NCBI GenBank assembly: GCA_029721435.1
Contig: CM056587.1
Coordinates: 14,479,667 to 14,543,666, forward strand
Length of the DNA stretch: 64,000 nt
Reading direction: 5' to 3'
Source: Gymnothorax reevesii
Lineage: Eukaryota; Chordata; Actinopteri; Anguilliformes; Muraenidae
Below the pieces are notes generated by a model, which saw nothing but the letters and a program-made list of their open reading frames with translations, did not search any database and was not told the DNA's origin. Positions 1-12,789 of this stretch are shown one piece after another. Position 1 is the stretch's first letter. Each line of letters begins with the position of its first letter. A program made the translations under genes and the position numbers.

Positions 1-2426
1 GGATGCATTGCTGTAGAGATGTGGGAGGAATTAATGGATAATCATCCTGTTAATATGCATCAGGATGCACCAAAACAAAAGCAGGTAGATGGGATATCTA
101 ACAAATGTTGTAATCACGCGGCTGCTCCATCTTATTTGAAACAACAGAGTACAGTTTTTCCACTGACATATCTCTCAGTTCATTAATCCACCGGTAACAG
201 TGATTCAAAAACAAACTGAACTACATTAAGCTAGAATATACAAACTTCAGTATATTTAACTATTATCTAAAATGACCAACCGACCGCTGTTTTAACGTTT
301 AATGTTTAGACTGCAAAACCTTCCACAGCAACAGTGGCTAAAGGATGTTTTCAAATGTGTACAGTGCAACAGCCTATTCAAATCCAGGTTTGGCACCCCT
401 ACATTGTCCTGTTAAACAGTTGAGCTGTAATTTACGTAACGCATGTGGCTGGTGTTATGACTGCCAACTTAATACCACGCATATTCTAATTCAGAGAGGA
501 GACAATAGGCCGCGTATAAACCGGGGAGTCTTTGCATGGCCCCTGCAGATTCCCATTCTTTCCTTTCTGTGTCTGCTGGATGGACTTTACGGCCACAACA
601 ATACGGTTCAACGTGATGCCCAAGTGTGACCACGCACTTTGACATGAGCACCAAGGCATATTATTTGACGGGGGCAGTAAGATGTGGAGTTTGTGAAGTC
701 TGATTGACCTGCTCTACTGAAACTGGGCTGGTAATCTTTCAAAAGGGGTTTAGAAAATACTCGGGTGATCTACATAGCATCATGCGTGGTTATCAGATGA
801 GAGGCCACCATTGTACAGGTGCTGCTATTGTAATAGGCGGCCTTGTGCATGTTTGTCTGTGGCCTGGCTCTGCGTGCTAGCTGGTTTAATCTGGACAGTC
901 CACTTAGGCCCATATGTCATATGGGATCACATGGTCTGTCAGGTCAGTCCTACCACACCACAGCCACTTCACTTCCTGCTTTCATAGCTTATCCTCTTGA
1001 AAAATGCCGCAGCGAGAGAGGGGTGTTTTTGCACACCATGTAAGTGGTGAGTGTCAGCTGAGACACACCCTCCATTGTGCAAGATTATTTGGGGGCCCCT
1101 GGGAAACTTTGTCTGGGGTGCATCGGGTTCCTCAACAGGTGAGGACTGCCAACGGATCCCATAACCAGCTCAAAACCTTTGTAATCCTGACCAAGAAAGC
1201 CAAAGAACTGTAGCAGTCATTCTCAATCACTATTCTGGAGAAAAACAAAAATATGGCAATCAGAAAGAAAATAACTAATTTCTGGATGATCAAATCATTC
1301 ACTCTGTCATTGACAATAAAGAGTTCTTGACATCTGGTTTGACGCATATGAAAAACAACATTGGCTGCTTCTTTCCTGGGCAGATGCTCATGTATGTTTT
1401 GGTGGGTGGTATTCAATGACGATACCAGTTGAGGGCCTGTAAAATGTCTATTTCTAAAACTAGAGACTTTCTGCTTCTTGTTTTGTACAGATCAGACCCA
1501 GCACTTTTGATGAAATCCTCATTTCCGTAGCAACCTCATGCATGAAACAGCCCTTATCACTGAAAAAAGCTGACTCCAGTTTGTTGGAAAACCTGTGTCT
1601 TCTTGACAGTCAGTAGACCAAAACTGAATTATTACAAATGCCAGAATACCAGATGGCATAGCATCGTAAATATATATGTTTGCGCTTTAGCTCTGGACTA
1701 ATAGCTAATGGAAAAATGGGGTTCCACCATTGTTCATAGAAATGTAGAATTAAAACCAATGATTTGAAACAGCCACATCTAGCATTGTCATTGTTGTACC
1801 TTTTTTTGAATAGCACTATTCTGACACAATATTTTGTCTCGCGTGTATTTTTATTTTTCTTTATATATAATTATTTTTATTATTATTTTACATCAGCATC
1901 TCTGCTGACGTTCTCAGGCTGCCCCGTGGCATGTCCTCTCAGACACTGCAGAAAAAATGAGAACTGCTGAAGAAGTCCTTCAATCCTGAAAAGTAGAAAA
2001 AAAAGTTAAGCCTTTTTCAGTATCACTGATGAGACAGCCAGAAAGCTGATTGACAGATTATAATTCTCTTGAGCTGTTACATCAGCAGTTGCATCACCCA
2101 GTATTAGCAGTTGTGACTCAAACCCTTGGGATTAACTGGCATTTAGCACAGCAAATTCACTATCGCATAGGATATTGTTACAACACTACTACAGCACCAT
2201 CAAACTGCACAGGTAGCAGGATGTCTCAATTATCATCTACAATATGCTACATCCGTTGTACTTTTGAAATAAGACACACACAAATTATACTTCAAGTGTT
2301 TATTGGTAATAGCTTGCGTGAAATGAATTGGTTTATCCATATACCTGGATTAGAACTGAGACAAACCCTAGCATGGGGAGGCCAAACCTCAGCAATTTCA
2401 AAACACCCGGATTAATAAAGATTACC

Positions 2427-2665
2427 GGCTAAATCTACAAACTTCAGGTCACTCACTGTTATGATAATGCTGTACTGGCTAACTGTGCAGACTTGAGATA
2501 ATTCACTGTAGTAATAGTGTTGTACTGGCTAACACTTCAGACCTCAGATTGCTAACTTCTAATATTCATGCCAGACTGGTCAACTCTATAGACTCCAATT
2601 TCCTCAATGCTACGATAATGCTGTACTGGCTAACTCTACAGACTTCAAATAATTCACTGTTGTTG
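2427..2665. repeat. Degenerate tandem repeat, unit about 50 bp
   Basis: The phrase TGTACTGGCTAAC and its variants recur near 2471, 2521, 2570 and 2622, each followed by an 'ACTCTACAGACTTCA'-type and 'ATTCACTGT'-type segment. The copies are diverged, so the array is old. There is no coding capacity. Confidence 0.7.
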
Positions 2666-4621
2666 ACATTCGAATGAGAGTGACAACAGGGGAAAACTAA
2701 AAAAAAGAAAAAAGAAACAATTCTAGAAACATGGTTTTGAAGCTTTGGGAAAAGCTTTGAAAGTGACAAGCGATTATTCTATACTGCTATGTTTAGTTGA
2801 TGCATCGTGGGTGAGAGGCGCACACTTTTACAGTGGTCTGTCCGTGCGCACCACTGTCACACAGTCCGTCACAAGTATCTTCACCTCACTATATCTATGA
2901 GGGGAGAAATCAGACATGGTACCTGACCTTTGAGGGTAGCCGAACTGATTGGGTTTTAGAGGTCATCAGGGTAAAGGTCAAAATGACATAAGGTGAGTTG
3001 TATGTTAGGGCCGAACGTCACCATTTGAGGCGTATGAATGTATGGCTGGTGGAGGCATAGTAATCAAGAGGCTTTGCGTTCACAACAGTGGTGCTCCAAA
3101 TCCCAAAAAAATGCCATTTCTTGCATGTTGTTGCATTTTTACGTTAATTAGCGGGTGCAGGTTGTGAAAAGTCTCTTCTGAAAAATGGGATCTTCATCTT
3201 AATGACACCTCCTGTTTAACCGATTTTTACCGGAATGTCCCCTTACATAGTTTCGAAGTCAGAAAGCTTTCTTCTTATTGTATGACAATGCCACGAGCGT
3301 ATTTTGTATCTGCTAGTTGCTATGCTTCTCTGAAGCCACATCACACTTATATTGAGTGAAATTTTTAAAAGCAGGATGCCTTGTTTTCATGATCGCTGCA
3401 TTACATAGAACAGAAAATATCTAGATCTTGAGCGTCATTTTATACACGTTTCCCAATAATTCTGCAGGACATATTTGGGATCTTTGGAAATCTTGAGATC
3501 TCCACTAAAAAAACAGGCCAAAGGTTTCACAGTTTTGAATAAAGCAGCTGCATTTTAAAAACCTGCAGGATTGGCAGCGTTGAAGAGTTTAATATAATAA
3601 AAGAAAGGAAGAACAAAGGAATTGTGAACATGCCATATATTTGTCCAGCTGGAGTAGCCAATATTAAGTTGTCTACTGTTGTTTGTCATGTCATGATGTG
3701 TTTAATTCTTCATGCAATATCTCTGAAAATATTTCACTGAAAGTCTCAAAGACAATGGCATTTCTGTGTCTTTTTGTTTTTTTTTTTCGCCTTGTGTCTG
3801 ACTACAGCTTCCAACACAGACAGAGTCAGTCTGGAACTGACCATTGAGTTTAGTGTAGTCTTAATCCCTGGATGCCATAAACGCATCTATATCTGCGTAT
3901 ACTTGCTATATCTGAGTACTTTTGTATAATACTCAATTTATTTGAGTATACTGGATTCATCACCTAGAGCTGGGTAGAGGCATACAAATGAACAGATCCC
4001 GAGGATGTGGGCGTGCGTCCGTGCGTACGAGCGCAGGTGTATGGGAGCTCGAAGGTTCTTGTCAACGTGAGTGCGAGGGCGTGCGTGCGTGCACGCATGT
4101 GTGTGAACGTACATGTGAATCTTCAGCTCAATTGATACTGAAGTAGAAACTTTTTTCAAACAGCAGGGATCTTTTGCAGGTCCGGACTACTGCTTTCACA
4201 AATTTCTGACTATTACAGAGCAAATCACTTGACACTCTCCTCTTCCCAACAGCAAAGACTGTCTATTTTTTTTTTGACAGATTGTTTTCCGTCAGAAACT
4301 TCACCAAACTCTACTACCAATGATATTGAAGAAAGAGAACGTGATCACTGCGAATCGGACTCCTCTCATCGCCTGCGTTCATCAGAAACTCTTCTCCTGT
4401 GTCCGACGTTAGTAGCACTCTCACGTTACCCCACCATCTGTTCCTCTCCTGCCTCTATCCGCACCCCTGGATACCAGGATATTTATTTAAGTCTGCTGTC
4501 CCTTCTGTTCATACAGCATGGAGAGGAGTCAATTTAATTACAGGGAAAGAAGATTACGGATGCTGGCGCAGCTTCCTTATGGGAGGAACAAGCCGCACAC
4601 ATTAACCCAGGTAAAACTGCA

Positions 4622-5030
4622 GAAACACTGAGAGAGAGAATGATTGAGAGAGAAAGATACAGGGAGGGCGAGGTTGAGAAACGGATAGAAAAAGAGAGGG
4701 AAAGAGGTGTAGACAGCAAGAGTGTTAGAGAGTGTGGGAGAGAAAGCGAGAGGGAGCGATAGCGATGACAGTGTAAGAAAGGTATAGAGAGCTAGAGAGA
4801 GAGGTAAAGATGGAGATACAGAGAGATAATAGAGAAGGAGACAGGGTTGGAGTTGGAAAATTAGAGCGAGGGATATGCAGAGGCTGAGAGTGAGTAAGAG
4901 ATAAAAAGAAGGAAAGATAATGTAAGAAAATGATAGATTAAGAGAGATAAAACAAGAAGAGCAGGATGAACCTAGGGGTGAGAGAGAACAAGAGATGAAG
5001 TGAGGTAGGGAAAGAGAGATAGGCAGCAGG
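4622..5030. repeat. Purine-rich (GA) tract
   Basis: About 400 bp of the plus strand is almost entirely A and G, with irregular GAGA runs. It could form triplex or other non-B DNA. The open frames across it are compositional artefacts. Confidence 0.8.
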
Positions 5031-6157
5031 TTGTCCCTGAATGACAGTAAGCTGTAAACTGGTGTCCTGTCTGAATGAGCATGGGCAGTGTGCCTGATTC
5101 AGAGCGCTAACAGGATTACAGGGAGACTTATGTGTCTGACGCTAATTGTATTTTCAGCCGGAGCATGTGTCCAGACTCACGACCTGTCGTCTGCACTGGC
5201 ACACGTCTACACACAGGAATGAAGACAGACACAAATGCAGAAACAAGTGTATATACTTACACTCACATATAAACACCTGCACACCAGGTTTATGTCTTCA
5301 CCAAGTCTTCATGAGATTATTTTTTAAAGCAGTTTTTCACTCAGGAACTGATTCACTCCTATATCAGCACAAAAAAAAAAAAAAAAAATGCCGATACTGC
5401 CAGTGAATCAACCTGAAAAAAAAAATCAATGGTGGTTTGCAGTGCAAAACAAAAATATGTGGAGGAAAGGCAAAGGCTGTAGCAGACCTGAAGTGCAAAA
5501 CCTCAAACGCATGAAAAGGAAGCATCAAAACATTAACTTGCAGCCCTAGAGTGCAAAATACAAACAAAAAGGAACAGCCTAGAAAAGCAACTACCATATC
5601 ACTTTGACCACCATGTAACATTAATGTTCTCAAAATTACACAGATTGTAAAAAAGTTTTTGTCAGCTGGCTAATGCCAGTTTTGCGTAAAGGGTCGTTGT
5701 AACATTGGGTACCACAGGAGGGTACCCAGCTTAATATTACTCTTTTTCTGGCGAATTTGGTATTTTCAACAAGAAAGAATTTTGGTCAAAATCACTCTTT
5801 TTCGTTGGGAGTAATACCTCAGGGTTTTGTTGAGGGTAAGAAAGAGAGAGATTGGGCTGTAATTTTTCCCTGTGCATCAGTGACAGCTCAGGAGCAAAGG
5901 AACCTATGAGGTTGACAATTCTCCGCACCTATTGAGCCGATAATTATGTGATCCCCTTTTAGGTTTTTCATCATTAACAGGTTTGCTCATTTACACCTGC
6001 CACCCTTCAGAGGCAGCTTCATTTTGAGTTAATTATGTCAGATAGTGGTCCATTATGCCACCTTGCACTAATCACATTCAATTATCATTCGCACACAGAA
6101 AGTAGATTGTAGAACATGATTAAATTACAGAACTGTAATAAAAAGATGAATATGAAA

Positions 6158-6178
6158 TTAATAATAATAATAATAATA

Positions 6179-6222
<44 letters not shown>
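6158..6222. repeat. (AAT)n-(ATT)n palindromic microsatellite
   Basis: Seven or so AAT units switch directly into about fourteen ATT units, making an uninterrupted inverted repeat able to fold into a hairpin. The same arrangement recurs at 21338-21390. Confidence 0.95.
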
Positions 6223-8113
6223 GTTGTGCTTGTGGAACAGAGGAATCAAACCAAGAAAATGGGCTCTGCCTTAGACCAGTATCTTCTACTTGACAGAGGG
6301 GATGGAAATTTGATACAAACCCAAGTGGCTTTGTCCTCAGGGCAATTCTGCTTTTGAATAAGAGAAATTCATTTATAAATCAATAAAATTTGCTTACAAT
6401 GCATCAGATATCTCAATTTATAATTTTTCTATATTGTGCTTTTTTTATTGTGAAGTTAAAAGATTATCAGTCTAGTGTCATTTATTCATGTCAAGAATCA
6501 CATTTATTTGTTATCTCTAATCCATTCTTCGAATAAAGTTCATTATAATGTTCTCTTTGTTTCAAACTGTCATGAACTGTAATTACCACATTTTCTTACA
6601 CCCTGGAAAATTAATATATTATGTGTGATCATTTGCATAAGAAATGAGATATTACTGTAAGGAAATGGTGTCATAACCAACTCCCAGGGACGTGTCAGTT
6701 ATGTCTTGCCACTGCTGTAAAGGCATTTATTCAAGGCCGTTGGGGACTATTACTTTAGATAGGTGCTTTTATCAGAAAAATACTGTTGGCCTAACCACAC
6801 TGTAATAAAAGTGCTGGCCTAACCACATTGGCCAGTAACATAAGTGAGAAAATTTGCGTAAAGCTTAGGGCAATGTCACAAGCTCACTTCGAAGCAAGAC
6901 CAAAGAACTGGGTGGAAAAGATTGGGACGAACAAAAGTCTTGGCTTCAGTATATTTGAGCGTGCATCCCCTCTCACATTTCGGCTCCTTCCATTTGATCT
7001 TTAAGAATGGGACACTTATTTAATATCATGTAATTGGAGGAAAAGCGGCCCTCTGACTCTATATATACTATACTATAAAACAAATAAAATACATTGAGAA
7101 CTATAATGCATTGGACAGAGCCATATATATAGTATATGTTTTGGTTATCTGTTGTGAAGCTCTTAGAGTTTGAAAGCATACCATGACCACAACATTTAAG
7201 TGCAGACTGTCAGCTTTCATTGACCATAAATGTCATTTAGTGAATTAAAACAGACAGTGATTTTAAATTTATATTTTGTCTTTCATGAACTCCTATTTAT
7301 TACATTATATTTTCTTGAGAATTAGTAAATGGACTTCACCTGCTGTCCGTGAGGCTGACAGATGTCCTGCTCGAGCTGGTCACAGCAGTCCTGCTGGTGT
7401 CTATTACAGCACACATCTGCTACACATAATTTTTTTTTTTTTTTTGGCCAAAGTGCTTCTTGTGTCTTCTTTTAATGCTCAGTTTTTGCTTGTTTCGTAC
7501 AGATGGATTGATAAGAATAACTGTGTAATTATATGGTATGTGCCCTTAAAGGTAACACTGCGCATACTTGACTCTATAAAAGCACCCACAGCGCTGACCT
7601 TTCCACTGCGTTTGAATTGTATCTTAGCTTGGAGGAGATGAGGGCAGAACTGAGGGAGGTTAATGTATAATGAGGCACACTGCCCTCATTAATAAACCCT
7701 CTGCTTCTGTCTGATTTCTGTGCACTTTCAAGCTTCTCGTTGTGTTGAAGATACTTGTGTCTAGGGTCCATAAATATCTGGACAGTAAATATTTTTTAAA
7801 GGGCTGTAATCCCTTCTCTCCATGTGAATGCAATTTTCTTTTATATGAGCACCATGTTAATTTCAAAGAGCTGAACTGAGTAGATGCAATCAAATACTTA
7901 CTTTACTTTTTTACTTTTCTGAATCTTGTCAGGAAACTGCAATTACACTGTAATCAAATATGGCCCTTTAAAATGTTGCTTCTGTACAAATAATCTTTCT
8001 CAGAGTCTAAAAATAAAAAGCCCCTCTCTGTTTCAGTTAAGTTTCAGAATGCTTCATGGGTAAGAGAGAGACCTTTATTGGTCCCTGTAGGGAGATTCAG
8101 GTGATAAGACTAT

Positions 8114-8526
8114 GGGCTCTAAATTTGTTGACCAGGTGCAGGCGCGGTGAATGGGGAGAGCGCCACACCAACAGGGTGTATCCAGGCGCATTTTGCAATT
8201 TCGTGCCTGGCGCAGCCCGGCGCAAGTACTCTTCTGTCCCGCCTCCATCCATCCTGCGGGCAAGTGGCAAATAGGGAGGAGGGAAGGCATGAGTGGGTTT
8301 AACACAGCTGAGTCAAATCTTCACCAATCAAATGAACTCCTCTCCTCACCTTTAAAAGCACCGTGGGTGAGGCGCAGTGCAAATTTCGTTCGACATGGAT
8401 GAAATAGGACACAGCAGTAGCACCAGACAGCCAAACTTCAGCCAGGAGGAAGCTGATGTTCTTGGTCCGCCGGGAGGTTTATGCTCGCCTCCATGGGCTG
8501 ATGATGCAAAAGTGGCCTCGGAATTC
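8114..8526 (+). mobile_element. PIF/Harbinger element, left part with SANT/Myb-like ORF remnant
   Basis: The segment begins GGGCTCTAAATTTG, the usual look of fish Harbinger termini, and passes through GC-rich 'GCGCAGGC' leader DNA. At 8395-8520 it encodes MDEIGHSSSTRQPNFSQEEA, then, after a frameshift, REVYARLHGLMMQK. This resembles the SANT/Myb-like accessory protein of Harbinger transposons. A tRNA-SINE interrupts it at 8527. The transposase remnant at 11235-11365 is probably the other end of the same element, split by later insertions. Family assignment is from recognised motifs, not a database match. Confidence 0.6.
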
Positions 8527-8866
8527 AGAGGCAGCACGACGGCACAGTGGTTAGCACTGTTGCCTCACAGCAAGAAGGTCGTCGGTTTGAATCCGGCCTG
8601 GGGCCTTTCTGTGTGGAGTTTGCATGCTCTCCCTGTGTTTGCGTGGGTTTCCGTGTACTATGGTTTCCCCCACCCACAAAAACATGCCCCATAGGAACAC
8701 TCCAACCAGTACCCCTGACCAAAGAACTGGCTTTAGAACTGGAGTTGGTCCCCGGGCGCTGCTCTGTGGCTGCCACTGCTCCTAACTATAGGATGGGTCA
8801 AATGCAGAGGACAAATTACCCCACGGGGTTCAATAAAGAATATCTTATTCATTACGTACAATAACA
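8527..8866 (+). mobile_element. tRNA-derived SINE
   Basis: The head carries a pol III A box (TGGTTAGCACTG) and B box (GGTTTGAATCC) in the correct spacing. It is followed by the widespread fish SINE body 'TCTGTGTGGAGTTTGCATG...CTCCC...GCGTGGGTTTCC...AAACATGC'. The tail reads GGTTCAATAAAGAATATCTT. Two mid-size open frames across it are spurious. It sits inside the Harbinger remnant, so it inserted later. Confidence 0.85.
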
Positions 8867-9090
8867 CAGATTTATGCTGACAAACACATTAAATGAGAAA
8901 ATAGCATCTTGATTAAACATTTGCCCAATTGCGTAGCCCTACTGCATCCAGAATGAATCCGACAAAGGGTGCGCTTGACAGCTGTGTAAGCCTATTGACT
9001 TCCATTAGTAGTCTTATAGTACACAACAATATAAGTAATAATAATAATAATGTTTAGATAAATGTAGCGCAGGTCAAGCGGTGTTTCTAA
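8867..9090. other. Continuation of Harbinger remnant, unassigned
   Basis: Degenerate DNA between the SINE and the foldback element, with a short AAT run near 9030-9050. It presumably belongs to the disrupted Harbinger copy. No conserved frame is visible. Confidence 0.35.
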
Positions 9091-9252
9091 AGCCGAGTTC
9101 ACACTGGACGCAAAACTAATTTTCCGCATGATAGATTGCATTCAAAGTCATTGCAAAGACGTGAATACATGCGAAACAAGTGTATTGCATTGACTTTGAA
9201 TGCAATCTGTCATGTGACAATTTTGTTCCGCGTCCGGTGTGAAAGCAGCTAA
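9091..9252. mobile_element. Foldback MITE, hAT-like
   Basis: Left arm GAGTTCACACTGGACGCAAA and right arm TTCCGCGTCCGGTGTGAA are inverted copies. The inner arms (TTGCATTCAAAGTCATTGCA and TGCATTGACTTTGAATGCAA) pair as well, so nearly the whole 160 bp folds on itself. It has no coding capacity. The 'CACACTGGACGC' ends resemble non-autonomous hAT elements of fish; the superfamily is an inference. Confidence 0.65.
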
Positions 9253-9304
9253 AGGACACATACCCACATAGCCTACACACGCACTCACGCGCCCACTTGC
9301 ACGC

Positions 9305-9330
9305 ATCTCTCTCTCTCTCTCTCTCTCATA
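9305..9330. repeat. (CT)n microsatellite
   Basis: About twelve uninterrupted CT dinucleotides. Confidence 0.9.
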
Positions 9331-9423
9331 TTTTGCAGACAGGGGTATTTGCGGTCAAAGCCACTGCAACATTAAAAGCAGCTACGACGCTCAAAGTAAT
9401 TTAATATCAATACTCGCGTTTTA

Positions 9424-11020
9424 CAAAACCCAAAACCAGTGAAGTTGGCACGTTGTGTAAATCGTAAATAAAAACAGAATACAATGATTTGCAAATCCTT
9501 TTCAACCTATATTCAATTGAATACACTGCAAAGACAAGTTACTTAATGTTTGAACAGGTAAACTTTGTAATTTTTCGCAAATATTAGCTCATTTGGAATT
9601 TGATGCCTGCAACATGTTTCAAAAAAGCTGGCACAAGTGGCAAAAAAGACTGAGAGAGTTGAGGAATGCTCATCAAACACTTATTTGGAACATCCCACAG
9701 GCTAATTGGGAACAGGTGGGTGCCATGATTGGGTATAAAAGCAGCTTCCCTGAAATGCTCAGTCATTAACAAACAAGGATGGGGCGAGGGTCACCACTTA
9801 GTGAACAAATGCGTGAGCTGATTGTCGAACAGTTTAAAAACAACATTCCTCAACGAGCTATTGCTAGAAATTTAGGGATTTCATCATCTACGGTCCGCAA
9901 TATCGTCAAAAGGTTCAGAGAATCTGGAGATTTCACTGCACGTAAGCGACAAGGCCGAAAACCAACATTGAATGCCCGTGACCTTTGATCCCTCAGGCGG
10001 TACAGCATCAAAAACCGACATCACTGTGTAAAGGACATCACCACATGGGCTCAGGAACACTTCAGAAAACCACTGTCAGTAACTACAGTTCGTCGCTACA
10101 TCTGCAAATGCAAGTAAAAACTCTACAATGCAAAGCAAAAGCCATTTATCAACAGCACCCAGAAATGCCGCCGGCTTTGCTGGGCCCAAGGTCATCTAAG
10201 ATGGACTGATGCAAAGTGGAAAAGTGTTCTGTGGTCTGACGAGTCCACATTTCAAATTGTTTTTGGAAACTGTGGACGTCGTGTCCTCCGGACCAAAGAG
10301 GAAAAGAACCATACGGACTGTTATAGGTGCAAAGTTCAAAAGCCAGCATCTGTGATGGTATGGGGGTGTATTAGTGCCCAAGGCATGGGCAACTTACACA
10401 TATGTGAAGGCACCATTAATGCTGGAAGGTACATACAGGTTTTGGAGCAACATATGTTGCCATCCAAGCAACGTCTTTTTCATGGACACCCCTGCTTATT
10501 TCAGCAAGACAATGCCAAGCCACATTTTGCACGTGTTACAACAGCATGGCTCCGTAGTAAGAGTGCGGGTACTAGAGTGGCCTGCCTGAAGTCCAGACCT
10601 GTCTCCCATTGAAAATGTGTGGCGCATTATGAAGTGTAAAATACGACAATGGAGACCCCGGACTGTTGAGCAGCTTAAACTGTACATCAAGCAAGAATGG
10701 GAAAGAGTTCCACCAGAAAAGCTTCAAAAATTGGTCTCCTCAGTACCCAAACGTTTACTGAGTGTCTTTAAAAGGAAAAGCGATGTAACACAGAGGTAAA
10801 AAGGCCCCTGTGCCAACTTTTTTGCAATGTGTTGCTGCTTTTAAATTCTAAGTTAATGATTATTTGCAAAAAAAAAAAAAGTTTCTCAGTTTGAACATTA
10901 AACATCTTGTCTTTGCAGTGTATTCAATTGAATATAAGTTGAAAAGGATTTGCAAATCATTGTACTCTGTTTTTATCTACGATTTACATAACGTGCCAAC
11001 TTCACTGGTTTTGGGTTTTG
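9424..11020 (+). mobile_element. Tc1-like DNA transposon, full length, dead
   Basis: The element is 1597 bp between flanking TA dinucleotides (9422-9423 and 11021-11022), the Tc1/mariner target duplication. Inverted ends begin CAAAACCCAAAACCAGTGAA and match over roughly 105 bp, to the AGACAAG motif. A transposase pseudogene lies between them. A diverged second copy of the family occurs at 47042-53895. It is inserted in older Harbinger sequence. Confidence 0.92.
9779..10799 (+). pseudogene. Tc1-like transposase pseudogene
   Basis: The ATG opens on MGRGSPLSEQMRELIVEQFK, followed by a paired-type helix-turn-helix with AIARNLGISSSTVRNIVKRF and a KRQGRKPT GRPR-like linker. The DDE catalytic core is visible as WSDEST (first Asp, near 10237-10255) and QQDNAKPH (second Asp, near 10504). 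The C-terminus is SPIENVWRIMKCKIRQWRP. It is broken by TGA at 9986-9988 (expected CGA), by further stops near 10115, and by a frameshift near 10590 that moves the C-terminus to another frame. The product would have cut and pasted the element; this copy cannot make it. Confidence 0.9.
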
Positions 11021-11234
11021 TATATCAGAAGTTCAAAACTTTGATACAACATAGAAAACACATTTAGAAAAAGTCATGGACGGATGGACTCATATCTTTT
11101 ACTGAAATGAAATACCATGCATTACTAACATCAGTGCCACATAAAAAGCGGCAGCTGCGGTTTTAATGTTAAGGACAGAGCTGTGGAGCCAGGTGGTCTC
11201 TCCTCTCCTGTGCGCACTGCTGCTCTCCCTGCTG

Positions 11235-11365
11235 CTACGGCGCATGCAGTTCAGCCTCTCTCTGTCTCAAGTCCTGTAATGTCTCCTGCTTGAGGTCAAA
11301 GTGACATCCATGGCTGACAGCTATGTTGTGTAGCACGCATCATGCCACAGAGAATGCGCTGACAC
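11235..11365 (-). pseudogene. PIF/Harbinger transposase C-terminal remnant
   Basis: On the minus strand the sequence reads VLHNIAVSHGCHFDLKQE, then QDLRQREAELHAP and a stop at 11237-11235. 'VLHNIA' is the hallmark of the HARBI1-like transposase C-terminus. Upstream, the frame is shifted (CQRIL then CGMM), and the N-terminal catalytic region is missing. It is probably the right-hand relic of the element whose left part is at 8114. Confidence 0.7.
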
Positions 11366-11888
11366 TCAGTGGGCTGTCAGCAAGAAAAACACAGATTTCT
11401 CAGCAACTGTACATCCAATTAATTTCATATTTGGCAGTTTTCTTTATTCTGTGATGATCTATGTCTGTACAGAGCTCTTTTTGCAATATGTACCTCTGAA
11501 TACGAGTAAATCAAAATATGCATATTTACAGTAATTAACTGTTTCCCACCAAAATTGATTGGGGGGGGGGTCAAAATCAATTCTAGCACATAGAAACCTG
11601 AGCTCTGTAGTGACATTAGGAATGTTTTTTCCTTCAAATTACAGCTGAAATTATAACCAAACACTGTTTAGATATCTCAATAACTGTGCTTCTCTAAGTA
11701 TCTATATATTCATTAAAACAGCTGTTGCCATGGCAACCACTGGTGCGATGCAACAGAAACTCAGTGTTTTAAGTTGCAATTTCTAATAGAATTGTTTTGA
11801 TAACAATTCTTAGTTTAAAAAGTGAAAATCTTGGAAAAATGTTTGTTTAACTAGAAGTACCCTCAATTCATTGTAGTAAAATTTTGAT

Positions 11889-11993
11889 GTAGTTGTCAGA
11901 CCACATTTTGAGTATTGTGAGCACTTCTGGAGACTATTTTTAAAAAAAGATACAGAGGCTTTTGAAAAGGCTCCAAAAAGAGCCACAAAGTTA
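11889..11993 (+). pseudogene. LINE reverse-transcriptase C-terminal remnant (first piece)
   Basis: The frame reads VVRPHFEYCEHFW, then KKDTEAFEKAPKRATK, matching the conserved 'VRPHLEY..qFW.P..KKDIEalE.vQRRAtK' stretch found after the polymerase domain in several fish LINE families. It is cut off at both ends by other insertions. A second piece of the same domain lies at 12790-13185. Confidence 0.75.
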
Positions 11994-12025
11994 TCTCCTG
12001 GTCGAGCCCAGTTTCATCCTGACAT

Positions 12026-12226
12026 GTCATAAAGTGATGCTACTTGACCACGTGTCAATATATGGCGCAAAAGAAAACTTTTGCCGTCTTTATTTGAAGC
12101 CAGTTTAAAATGGACCCTTTCCCCTAACCCTTAACCCAACCCCAAACCCTAGGTATCAAACAAGGATGGCAAAAGCCTCCTTTTTTAAGTTAAGCTTGGT
12201 CAGGTAGCGTCATTAGGCTACATGAC
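12026..12226. mobile_element. Foldback MITE with telomere-like centre
   Basis: Arms of about 70 bp are inverted copies: GTCATAAAGTGATGCTACTT on the left pairs with the complement of the right end, which reads GTCATGTAGCCTAATGACGC on the minus strand. The loop holds CCCTAACCCTTAACCCAACC followed by CCAAACCCTAGG. No coding capacity. Confidence 0.65.
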
Positions 12227-12289
12227 GAGTCGGAATGAAAAAATGTTGCCTGGTATAATAGATAGAAGGACAGAATGAAGAACTATAAT

Positions 12290-12480
12290 CTCTTTAGTCT
12301 GGATTTATGCTTCTGTGTTGAACCCACGCCATCACTAGGCAGAGCCTCTGCGGCGACGTGAACCCCCACCGCAGAGCCTCCGCGTCGCCTGCCATGTACC
12401 TCGAAAATTTTCTTACTGCACGTCAAAGCGACGCAGACCGCAAGGGCACTGATTGGTCTGACCCGAGCCTAGTGATGTGT
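12290..12480. mobile_element. Degenerate DNA-transposon-like fragment
   Basis: It begins CTGGATTTATGCTTCTGTGT and is GC-rich with GCGACG and CGACGCAG words. This is the look of a family of fish non-autonomous elements (possibly ISL2EU or Harbinger type). No clean ends were found. Confidence 0.35.
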
Positions 12481-12789
12481 GTGACTCAACGTCATTCAAG
12501 AAAATGACAATGGTTGCTAATAACAACCTAAAGCACAGAAAGCTGACGAACCTAGCTTGATGGTTTATTACAGTCGACTGGTTATCGCTAGTTATGTCGT
12601 TTTTTATTTTTATCCACGGCTATTTGCCGCCTTGCGAAAGCGGTGCAGTTGCTTATAAAACCGATAAATGGCCAGTGAAAACAGTGCTGTTGTAAACTGG
12701 CTGCGTTTTTTATACTTGCTTAAGCAGAAAGCAGCAGCCACGAAATATGTCGAAGGACATTCCAAACAACCGTTAATTGAAAACCCAAC

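Larger units (their letters stand above)
1..8113. other. Gene-poor flank with simple repeats
   Basis: No coding exon, RNA gene or long conserved frame was recognised here; open frames are short and of low complexity. By human synteny cerkl would be expected on this side of neurod1, but no ceramide-kinase-like exon was seen. A stretch around 2820-3250, with motifs such as GAGGCATAG and AGGTCA-like words, resembles degenerate dispersed fish repeats but could not be assigned to a family. Confidence 0.5.

Noticed and set aside
8527..8600. Functional tRNA gene
   Set aside because: A and B boxes are present, but no tRNA cloverleaf closes and the SINE body follows directly.
12118..12155. Interstitial telomere or chromosome-fusion scar
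   Set aside because: The CCCTAA-like text is short, irregular, and sits symmetrically inside an inverted-repeat element.
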